12,499 bases of DNA from assembly GCA_938074585.1 (NCBI GenBank), contig CALJEW010000407.1, positions 1 to 12,499 of the forward strand, read 5' to 3'. The notes under the pieces were generated by a model that worked only from the letters and a program-made list of their open reading frames with translations, searched no databases and was not told the DNA's origin. Below are positions 1 through 7,005 of the stretch, piece by piece. How positions within the stretch are numbered: position 1 is the stretch's first letter; each line of letters begins with the position of its first letter. The position numbers and the translations under genes are program-made. Source of the stretch: an uncultured Rhodospirillales bacterium. Lineage in GTDB: Bacteria > Pseudomonadota > Alphaproteobacteria > Rhodospirillales > Casp-alpha2.

Positions 1-90
1 CAAGGTGCGACCAACGGCCAACGCATTGTCGTGACGCCTGCGGGTCTTCGGTTACTCAGAAACCACAAACAGAAAGCGTTCATCTTTGAC
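1..90 (+). other. Open, unassigned stretch in front of the dehydrogenase pseudogene
   Basis: These bases are open in the same frame as the start of the following dehydrogenase pseudogene. They encode a short stretch including QRIVVTPAGLRLL that does not resemble the N-terminus of the dehydrogenase family, which normally begins a few residues before the LDDYF motif. It may be the end of another decayed gene, the pseudogene's leader, or a gene cut by the window edge. I recognise no family, promoter or RNA here. Confidence 0.25.
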
Positions 91-1049
91 ATGATGATTA
101 CAACTTTAGACGACTATTTCGAAACGTTACACACCTTAAATTGCTTTCATACAATTCAAGATCAAAATGTCACCATTTGGAACGATCACTGCCAAGATTC
201 AGATGCTTCTTCCGCGCGCATTGGCAAAGCAGAAGTGCTTGCCTTAATTCGTGAGCGAACCAAAATCAGCGTCTCCTTATTAAAAAAATTACCAAACCTA
301 AAACTCATCAGTTATCGCAGCGTTTACCCTCACGTTGATGTAGATGCCTCTAGCCGTTTAAGTGTCCTGTTCTCATTCAGCCAACATCCCGTAATGTCTT
401 TTTTGCTACTGCAGATCTCACATGGGGGTTAATTTTGGCTACATATCGTAAAACCCCCCAACAAATCGCCTCTTTATAATTCAGAAACTGGCAATCGGGC
501 GTCGGGCGAACCTTGCGCTGGAAAACGATTGGCATTTTTAGCTATGGCAGGATTGGCTCTGCCGTTGCCAGATTATACCATCGCATTTTGCATGAACGTC
601 TTAATTAGGTCAGCAAAAGCGCGAACGATGACGGGTTTCATGTTGCTCCCAGCAAGCAGAAACGTGCGATATCCTATCGCTACATATGAGACTTATCGAG
701 CCAACACGGGGGATTGTCAGCGCAGACGATTTAGTCCAAATGAAACCAGTTTCGTTATTGGTAAATACCAGCCGCGTTCCTCTGATCGAAGAAGGCGCAT
801 TGATAATTGCCTTAAAAGTAGGACGCCCCAGCATGACAGCTGTTGATTCTTATGAAAAGGAGCCCCCTACGCGATACCAGTCATCCATTGCTTCACCTAG
901 ATAATGCGCTGTATACGCCACACATTTGATACGTTACAAAAGATAAAAATGAAGTGCAATTTTCAGATATATTTGCTCAGATCACCGCTTACGCAAATGG
1001 ATCACCAATCAATATGATCAACCCTGAAGCCCTTAACGAGGACGCTTAA
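91..1049 (+). pseudogene. Decayed D-2-hydroxyacid dehydrogenase (phosphoglycerate dehydrogenase-like)
   Basis: This is the remnant of an NAD-dependent D-2-hydroxyacid dehydrogenase of about 320 residues, readable only by switching frames. The first frame (from ATG 91 or 94) gives TLDDYFETLHTL, VTIWNDH, LIRERTKIS and LKLISYRSVYPH. Near 385 the match moves to another frame, giving ADLTWGLILATYRKTPQQIA, a TAA stop at 477-479, NWQSGVGRTL and the Rossmann motif GIFSYGRIGSAVA. It shifts again near 565 (GYTIAFCMNVLI) and between about 620 and 680 (CDILSLHMRLIEPTRGIVSA). LLVNTSR and EKEP, which hold the family's catalytic Arg and Glu, are then visible. An apparent extra C in the C-run near 861-866 shifts the frame once more to HPLLHLDNALYTPHI, which contains the catalytic His region. 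Next comes a TGA at 927-929 where the family has Gly, and the end NMINPEALNEDA with TAA at 1047-1049. Four shifts and two stops rule out a working enzyme. The native substrate cannot be told. Confidence 0.9.
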
Positions 1050-1767
1050 TCAAATAGTGAATCAATATCGTCCTGGTCTATACCCTGGCTTTGAGGACCG
1101 TGAAGCAAGTCTCTATCTTCACGCATGTCGCCTTTTGGTAGCGCCATTTCTTGAAGGTTAGCGGTTCCATTTTTAATGCGCCAAATTCCGATCATTTTAT
1201 TTAAGCGTTCTTCAATGAAATTAAGCAAATTAACAACCTTCGTAATCCGTTGCCTGGTGACATCTTAAGTACTACACGCTGTCAGCAATTTCATGCTGAT
1301 GTATTGAATTTTATAGACATCCGGCATCACGCCATCTGGATCACCATCCGAAATTTTACCCCACAATTACGATATAATGATATCCAGCTTTTCTGTGTTT
1401 CTAAAATTGCATTAGCTGCGTCCTCAGTGCTTTACACAACGTTACTCAGCTCTTCCGTCGCGATCGTTATTGAGGTGATATCTTGCCCAACAGGCTTAAG
1501 CGCGGCAACTTCCTGTTTAGCCATGTTAATATGATCGTTCATGGACTCGATTTCAGCCATGATACTTTCAACAGAAGCTCCGCTGTCATCTTAAACAATA
1601 ACATCAAGCCGATCACAAAGTTTTGTAAACCCGTCATCAAACTTATTTCTGAGCGTTTTTTCAAGCGCCGTAATCCGGCCTAAAGCAGCCGACATACCTA
1701 ACGATTGATCGCCCCGATCAGCCTTACGTCTTTCCACCGCGAACGATCGATGCTCTGAAGTAGTCAT
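1046..1767 (-). pseudogene. cheZ: Decayed chemotaxis protein phosphatase CheZ
   Basis: This is a pseudogene of an alphaproteobacterial-style CheZ, which dephosphorylates the response regulator CheY-P. Reading from ATG 1767 gives MTTSEHRSFAVERRKAD and a helical N-terminal segment ending in LDVIV followed by a stop (1593-1591). The same frame resumes with ATEELSNVV, a stop at 1434-1432, and STEDAANAILET. A one-base loss near 1390-1400 then moves the match to EKLDIIIS with a stop at 1369-1367. Further on, MKLLTACST is followed by a stop at 1267-1265, exactly where the family has the Q of its FQD motif. DVTRQRITKVVNLLNFIEER corresponds to the conserved D-x-TGQRI active-site helix, with the Gly changed to Arg and the downstream Gln kept. 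The C-terminus IDQDDIDSLFD is the conserved tail thought to bind CheY. Four stops and a frameshift mean it is non-functional. No other che or fla gene is in the window. Confidence 0.85.
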
Positions 1768-1865
1768 TTTCGCCCCAAAAACTATGGGTACGCAAAGTTT
1801 CAACAAATACGCAACCACATAATTTTTCAATCGAAGATTTCACATAATCCTCAAAATCGCTAAAA

Positions 1866-1879
1866 TGTGATTGCTCACA
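1866..1879. promoter_or_regulatory. Candidate operator: palindrome TGTGA-N4-TCACA
   Basis: The 14 bases TGTGATTGCTCACA form a perfect 5-bp inverted repeat with a 4-base spacer. It lies 116 bases before the ATG of the UDP-glucuronate decarboxylase and 98 bases upstream of the decayed cheZ start, in their shared divergent region (1768-1995). The half-sites match the CRP consensus, but CRP sites have a 6-base spacer; the 5-4-5 layout is that of FNR-type sites. It overlaps a weak -35-like TTGCTC (1871-1876), 18 bases before TCTAAT (1895-1900). No experimental support; it could be chance. The rest of the intergenic stretch is AT-rich with no other clear signal. Confidence 0.3.
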
Positions 1880-1995
1880 ATACCAATATAACTTTCTAAT
1901 CGGAAATATTTTAGCCGTACTTTCATAAGTTTTGTATCTACTGAATTCGAATGGTACTCTGCCACAGGATAATCACTAGTAGGCAAACAACAAAC

Positions 1996-2943
1996 ATGCA
2001 TAAAAGAAAACGAATTTTAGTTACGGGCGGCGCTGGCTTTTTGGGCTCGCACCTTTGTGAGCGCTTGGTCAATGAAGGCAACGATGTCATTTGTGTTGAT
2101 AATTTTTACACTGGCTCGAAAGACAACATCATTGGGCTGTTAAATAACCCACATTTCGAATTGATGCGCCACGATGTAACCTTTCCACTGTATGTGGAAG
2201 TCGATGAAATTTATAACCTCGCCTGCCCCGCATCGCCTGTGCATTATCAATATGACCCTGTGCAAACAACAAAAACAAGCGTCCACGGCGCGATTAATAT
2301 GCTCGGTTTAGCAAAGCGTACAGGTGCCAAAATATTTCAAGCATCGACCAGCGAAGTCTATGGCGACCCGGTTGTTCATCCGCAGCACGAATCTTACAAC
2401 GGCAACGTCAATCCTATTGGCCCCCGGTCCTGCTATGATGAAGGCAAACGCTGTGCTGAAACCTTGTTTTTCGATTACAAACGCCAACACAATCTAAACA
2501 TTCGCGTCGTTCGTATTTTCAATACCTATGGCCCTCGCATGCATCCCAACGATGGGCGCGTGGTTTCTAATTTCATTATGCAAGCGTTACGAGGCGAAGC
2601 CATTACAATTTATGGCGATGGCCAACAAACCCGTTCCTTCTGTTATGTCGATGACCTGATCGAAGGATTTATTCGCATGATGGATGCCAACGATGACATA
2701 AGCGGCCCCATAAATTTAGGCAACCCCAGCGAGTTTACGATCAAACAACTGGCTGAAGCGATCATAAACTTAACTGGAGCAAAGTCCGAACTGATCAAGC
2801 AACCACTGCCCGAAGACGACCCCTTAAAGCGCCAACCAGATATTACAATAGCGAAACAACAGCTGGATTGGCAGCCTTCCATCGATCTAGAGGCAGGCCT
2901 AACCAAAACCATCGATTATTTTAGGGCGTTTGTGGACAGCTAG
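1996..2943 (+). CDS. uxs: UDP-glucuronate decarboxylase (UDP-xylose synthase), SDR family
   Basis: This 315-residue extended short-chain dehydrogenase/reductase should oxidise UDP-glucuronate at C4 with bound NAD+, decarboxylate it and re-reduce the keto intermediate, giving UDP-xylose in the cytoplasm. Visible motifs are the NAD-binding GGAGFLG (11-17), the acidic end of strand 2 in VDNFYTG, the catalytic STSE (Ser117 to Glu120), and the Tyr147-x3-Lys151 pair in YDEGK. The family-typical RIFNTYGPRM and QTRSFCYVDDLIEG also follow. Length fits the bacterial enzymes. I chose ATG 1996 over the in-frame ATG 1951 because the family begins a few residues before the Rossmann motif; the ribosome site there is weak (AGG about a dozen bases upstream). 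Its TAG stop shares bases with the stop of the converging amidotransferase gene. Alternative nucleotide-sugar 4,6-dehydratase or epimerase roles fit less well, because the ACPASPVHYQYDPVQT block is characteristic of UXS. Confidence 0.9.
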   Translation: MHKRKRILVTGGAGFLGSHLCERLVNEGNDVICVDNFYTGSKDNIIGLLNNPHFELMRHDVTFPLYVEVDEIYNLACPASPVHYQYDPVQTTKTSVHGAINMLGLAKRTGAKIFQASTSEVYGDPVVHPQHESYNGNVNPIGPRSCYDEGKRCAETLFFDYKRQHNLNIRVVRIFNTYGPRMHPNDGRVVSNFIMQALRGEAITIYGDGQQTRSFCYVDDLIEGFIRMMDANDDISGPINLGNPSEFTIKQLAEAIINLTGAKSELIKQPLPEDDPLKRQPDITIAKQQLDWQPSIDLEAGLTKTIDYFRAFVDS

Positions 2944-4730
2944 AACCTTGAGCCCAAAGTTGCCGCCTGATGCACCGTTTGAGCCCATCCGCGGTATCCA
3001 CGTTCTTTTGTGCCGCTGCGGGCTTCTAACCAGCGATCAACGGGGATGGCGAAACCGGTTTTAGGTCGGTTTAGGATGCGATCAGGTAACGACACTTTTG
3101 GCGTTTGGGCCATTTTCTGTTTCGTTTGGCCGCCGGGGCGCAAAACGCTTGGGGATAGCTGTTCAAATAACATACGGTCCACCAAGGGCATGCGAATTTC
3201 CAGCGAATGGGCCATACCAGCCCAATCGGAATCCCGTAAAAGCTGATTGCGCATGTATTGAGTAAGTTCCAATGCCGCGACTTTGCGTTTCGGCTCATCC
3301 ACACCATCGCTCAAATGATTTAAGCGCAATATAGGATCCAACTCCCGCAATCCGGCCCGCGCCATATCGCCATCCATCACCTGGCCCAATTCCCACGGCA
3401 TATAAAGCCCCCGGCGCAACAAGTACGCGCCACCATAGCTGCCACCATGTTCCAGAATTCCAGCCGCTTTGGGTGATACAAAATTGGATATCCAAGGAGC
3501 CGTAACTAAACGAAACGCCTTGCCAAACAAGGATGCTCCAGGAACACCCCTCACTTTGTTAACCATATCCGGCACTCGACTAAAAGTATCATAGCCACCA
3601 AACAACTCGTCTCCGCCCAAACCACTTAAGGCGACTTTCAAACCTTTTTTAACCGCTGCTTGGGCAACAAAGTAGGTGTTTACGCCGTCAATGGAGGGCT
3701 GATCCATTGAGTCAAGCAAATCATCATAAATTTTATCGAAGTCAGCTGACCCAATGCGACTGGTTTGATGCTCCATTTTATATAAATCAGCAACGGCTTC
3801 GGCCAACGGCACTTCATCAAAGGCTTGGCCTTTGAATTCATCAAAACCCAAGGTAATGGATTGCAAACCGCCCCCTTGGCATTCCGCCGATAATCCGGCA
3901 ATCGAGGTGGAATCTAGGCCTGCTGACAAAAACACGCCAACGGGCACGTCCGCAATGAAATGGGCTTTTATGCTCTCTAACAAAGCGTCACGTAAATTAA
4001 TTTTGGGGCCATCTGTGGCCGGTTCTGCCAATTTCTGTACCGGATCAAAATAACGCACGATCCGCCGGTCTCCGTCACTGCCGACCCGCATCCAATGTCC
4101 CGCGGGCAACGCTTTGATCGCCCGATACAGCGTATAAGGCTCAGGCACGCTACCCATTAAAAAATAACCAGCATGACCCGCCGGATCTGGATCTTGGTCA
4201 ATCGCACCGCCCGCCAATAACGCTTTAACTTGTGACGCAATACGCAACGTACGGCCATCATCGGCATAATATAGCGGCTTTATGCCAAACGGGTCGCGGG
4301 CCATGAACAAATCGCGTTCTTGCGAATCCCATATCACAAGCGCGAACATACCGCGCAATAATTGAACCATGTCCGGCCCGTGGCGCTCATAAAGTCTGAG
4401 CAAAACTTCTGTATCTGATTGGGTGACAAATTCGAACCCTTCGGCTTCTAAATCACTGCGTAGTGCCCTGAAATTGTAAATCTCGCCATTATATGTAATG
4501 TGATAACGCTCGTTTTGGGTCGGTAATGCCATAGGTTGATGGCCCGTCGCAGTCAAATCAATGATCGCCAAGCGCCGATGCGCCAGCCCGACCCGACCGT
4601 CGTCTGAATACCAAAAGCCTTCACCATCCGGCCCACGCCGTAGCATCCGATCATTAATCAATTTAAGCTCTGATTGATCGATCTTCGGAGCATATGAATG
4701 GTAGCTAAATAGGGCTGCAAATCCGCACAT
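2940..4730 (-). CDS. asnB: Asparagine synthase-type glutamine amidotransferase (AsnB family)
   Basis: This 596-residue two-domain enzyme uses ammonia released from glutamine and ATP to amidate a carboxylate, classically aspartate to asparagine. The start is set at ATG 4730 because it puts Cys2 (MCGFAALF) at the mature N-terminus as the glutaminase nucleophile. An in-frame ATG 21 codons upstream would bury it. The glutaminase domain (about 1-190) shows RRGPDGEG (31-38), LAHRRLAIIDL, YNGEIYNF (80-87) and SDTEV. The synthetase domain shows the PP-loop SAGLDS (269-274) and LSGLGGDELFGGY. The first part of the C-terminal helical region carries MRNQLLRDSDWAGMAHSLE and the usual IRMPLVD. It converges on the uxs gene with overlapping stops and is divergent from the bi-domain oxidoreductase (92-base gap). 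Enzymes of this shape in polysaccharide clusters often amidate uronic-acid sugars, so both that role and ordinary asparagine synthesis are open. The ribosome site is weak (GAAG about 6 bases upstream). Confidence 0.85.
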   Translation of the reverse strand: MCGFAALFSYHSYAPKIDQSELKLINDRMLRRGPDGEGFWYSDDGRVGLAHRRLAIIDLTATGHQPMALPTQNERYHITYNGEIYNFRALRSDLEAEGFEFVTQSDTEVLLRLYERHGPDMVQLLRGMFALVIWDSQERDLFMARDPFGIKPLYYADDGRTLRIASQVKALLAGGAIDQDPDPAGHAGYFLMGSVPEPYTLYRAIKALPAGHWMRVGSDGDRRIVRYFDPVQKLAEPATDGPKINLRDALLESIKAHFIADVPVGVFLSAGLDSTSIAGLSAECQGGGLQSITLGFDEFKGQAFDEVPLAEAVADLYKMEHQTSRIGSADFDKIYDDLLDSMDQPSIDGVNTYFVAQAAVKKGLKVALSGLGGDELFGGYDTFSRVPDMVNKVRGVPGASLFGKAFRLVTAPWISNFVSPKAAGILEHGGSYGGAYLLRRGLYMPWELGQVMDGDMARAGLRELDPILRLNHLSDGVDEPKRKVAALELTQYMRNQLLRDSDWAGMAHSLEIRMPLVDRMLFEQLSPSVLRPGGQTKQKMAQTPKVSLPDRILNRPKTGFAIPVDRWLEARSGTKERGYRGWAQTVHQAATLGSRF

Positions 4731-4822
4731 AATTGCTTCATAGCGCAGCCGACCCAGATGACAAAGTTTTTTAATAGATTCAGACCTTTGCAATCCAAGC
4801 TAAAATGTGAGTAAAAGGACAT

Positions 4823-6976
4823 ATGAAGCAAGTAATCCAAAGCCGCCGCACCGGAAAATTGGCGCTAAAAAACGTTCCGGAACCAAAAGTTAAAGCCGGT
4901 CACGTACTGGTTAAAACAACTGCGTCCTTAATTTCTGCGGGCACTGAGCGCATGGTTGTTGAGTTTGCCAAAAAAAGTTTGGCTGGCAAGGCTAAAGCGC
5001 GGCCTGATTTGGTCCAAAAAGTCTTGAAAAAAGCCAAACGCGATGGCCTAAAATCAACTTTCCAAACGGTCATGACCCGCTTAGACGAGCCCTTACCTCT
5101 GGGCTATTCAGCCGCCGGTGAAGTGATTGCCGTAGGCCGGGGCTTAGAAGGCGCATTTGCAGTAGCCGAGCGCGTTGCAATGGCCGGTGCTGGATTAGCA
5201 AATCATGCTGAATTAAACGTCGTCCCCCGCAATTTGGTTGCCAAAATTCCCAAAGGCGTTAGCGATGAAGAAGCCGCCTTTGGAACCCTGGGGGCAATCG
5301 CCCTTCATGCCGTCCGCAATGCGGAACCTCGATTGGGTGCTGTGGTTGCTGTATTGGGTATGGGCCTTGTTGGGCAATTGGCCGCACAATTTTTAAAACT
5401 TTCCGGGGCCCGCGTCATTGCCCTTGATTACGATCCGTCCCGCTTGAAATTAGCCAAAGGTTTAGGCGCAGAAACGACTGTTGATTTAGGCAAAAGTGAC
5501 GCCGGACATATTGTGTCAAACATAACCGGTGGGCGAGGCTGCGATGCGATCTTGATTGCCGCCGCCACAACATCGAACGAGCCGTTTATTACTGCTGCCG
5601 AAATGGCTCGGGATCGTGCTCGCGTTGTTATGGTTGGTTTGACCGGAACAGAATTCCCCTACGGCGAGTTCATGAAAAAAGAATTGAACATCATCATTTC
5701 TCGCTCTTATGGCCCGGGCCGCTATGACCCCGACTTCGAAGGGCGCAACGTTAAATACCCAGAAGGCTGGGTCCGTTGGACAGAGACAGAAAACTTAGCG
5801 GAAAGCGTTCGCTTAATGTCATCCGCCTTAAGTCCTCGCTTAAACGTTGAACCTTTAATTTCACACCGCATGGATTTTGGCGATACGGAACGCGCCTATA
5901 AAATGATTACGTCCGGGTCCGAGCCGCACATGGGCGTGATCTTGAATTATTCAGACGTAAAATCTGATGCCAATTCCAAGCCAAATTTTGCATCCCTTAA
6001 GTCAACCGATAATAAATGTGTGATCGGCGTTATTGGTGCCGGGAGTTTTGCCAAGTCGGTTTTGTTGCCAGAACTCAAACGCCTGCCCAATGTCGTCCTT
6101 CACACACTAGCAACTCAGCGCGGCGCAACCGCAGATCACAGCAAAAATACTTTTGGGTTTTTGAACGCAACGGCGGATTCGGATTCCCTATTCGAAGATA
6201 TAGATATCAACGCGGTCCTTATCGCTACCCGCCATGATTCTCATGCCGCCTTAACCGCGCAAGCTTTGAAAGCGGGTAAATCTGTTTTGGTTGAAAAACC
6301 ACTGGCATTGAATTTGGAAAGCTTGAACCAAGTGATTGATGCGCGGAATGGATCAGACGAAGCTTTTTTCCAAGTTGGCTTTAATCGCCGCTTCGCCCCG
6401 ATGGCAATAAAGCTCAAACAAAATTTTGCCGATCTTGTTGGCCCAAAAATCATGAACTTCCGGATTAACGCAGGGGCTATTCCCGGTGACCATTGGGTCC
6501 AATCATCCGATGAAGGCGGCGGGCGCGTGTTGGGTGAAATGTGTCACTTCATCGACTTCGCACGCTTTTTGGGTGGTTCATCAATTACATCCGTTCATGC
6601 TCAAGCGGCAGGTGGTGAGGGCAGCTTATGCGACGACGTTTGCGTCTCATTACAATTTTCCGACGGATCATTGGCGACCCTTCTTTATACAGCCCAAGGA
6701 GACATGGGTGCGGGCAAAGAGCGTTATGAAATTTTTTCTGGCGGACGCAATGGCTTGATCAAAGACTTCAAACGGTTGGAAATTTCAGGAGCTGGGCAAA
6801 GTGTTTCAGAAAAATCTACCATGGACAAAGGTTTCCGTGCATCCCTTACTGGCTTTACAAATTCCGTCGCCAACAACGCCGAATTAGGCATTGATGAGTT
6901 TGAGCTGATAGAATCAAGTACTGCGACCATTGCGGCTTTAGAAAGCCTGCGCCAAGGTAAATCGATTAGTATTTAA
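4823..6976 (+). CDS. Bi-domain oxidoreductase: MDR dehydrogenase fused to Gfo/Idh/MocA
   Basis: This 717-residue fusion joins two NAD(P)-dependent oxidoreductases. Residues 1-375 are a medium-chain dehydrogenase: a GroES-like part with LGYSAAGEVIAVG (93-105), then a Rossmann domain with VLGMGLVG (177-184) and the acidic LDYD (201-204). The usual zinc-binding Cys and His positions are not evident near the start (SLISAGTERMVV), so it is probably zinc-independent. A short linker (about 376-397) leads to a Gfo/Idh/MocA domain with IGVIGAGSFAKS (401-412), the EKP motif (491-493, Lys492) and GEMCHFIDF (571-579), whose His575 is in the usual catalytic area. Such fusions are known as bi-domain-containing oxidoreductases and recur in surface-polysaccharide loci; their substrate is unproven. 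The gene opens a + strand operon, with AAGGA (4815-4819) 3 bases before ATG and hldE 29 bases downstream. Sugar-nucleotide oxidation is inference. Confidence 0.85.
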   Translation: MKQVIQSRRTGKLALKNVPEPKVKAGHVLVKTTASLISAGTERMVVEFAKKSLAGKAKARPDLVQKVLKKAKRDGLKSTFQTVMTRLDEPLPLGYSAAGEVIAVGRGLEGAFAVAERVAMAGAGLANHAELNVVPRNLVAKIPKGVSDEEAAFGTLGAIALHAVRNAEPRLGAVVAVLGMGLVGQLAAQFLKLSGARVIALDYDPSRLKLAKGLGAETTVDLGKSDAGHIVSNITGGRGCDAILIAAATTSNEPFITAAEMARDRARVVMVGLTGTEFPYGEFMKKELNIIISRSYGPGRYDPDFEGRNVKYPEGWVRWTETENLAESVRLMSSALSPRLNVEPLISHRMDFGDTERAYKMITSGSEPHMGVILNYSDVKSDANSKPNFASLKSTDNKCVIGVIGAGSFAKSVLLPELKRLPNVVLHTLATQRGATADHSKNTFGFLNATADSDSLFEDIDINAVLIATRHDSHAALTAQALKAGKSVLVEKPLALNLESLNQVIDARNGSDEAFFQVGFNRRFAPMAIKLKQNFADLVGPKIMNFRINAGAIPGDHWVQSSDEGGGRVLGEMCHFIDFARFLGGSSITSVHAQAAGGEGSLCDDVCVSLQFSDGSLATLLYTAQGDMGAGKERYEIFSGGRNGLIKDFKRLEISGAGQSVSEKSTMDKGFRASLTGFTNSVANNAELGIDEFELIESSTATIAALESLRQGKSISI

Positions 6977-7005
6977 ATGAGGCCCCTTTTTGAGTATGGA
7001 ATGTT

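Noticed and set aside
529..846. 105-codon + strand open frame as a separate gene
   Set aside because: Its first part (the GYTIAF region) continues the dehydrogenase and the rest is the out-of-frame reading of that pseudogene; the true fragment lies in a neighbouring frame.
1250..1683. Open + strand frames of 66-94 codons opposite the cheZ remnant
   Set aside because: They have no recognisable domain. The opposite strand carries a continuous CheZ match through this region, so they are by-products of it.
1859..1870. 12-base direct repeat GCTAAAATGTGA, also at 4799-4810
   Set aside because: Both copies are intergenic, but several shared 12-mers are expected by chance in a window of this size and the flanks differ.
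1..1950. Possible mobile element or phage remnant around the pseudogenes
   Set aside because: No transposase, integrase, terminal inverted repeat or target duplication is visible. Small indels and point stops explain the decay.
1951..1995. Earlier ATG for the UDP-glucuronate decarboxylase
   Set aside because: The extra 15 residues do not resemble the family N-terminus, and the Rossmann motif sits at the normal distance from ATG 1996.
4731..4793. N-terminal extension of the amidotransferase from the upstream ATG at 4793
   Set aside because: It would put 21 residues before the catalytic Cys that must be exposed at the N-terminus; ATG 4730 gives the family-standard MCGF start.
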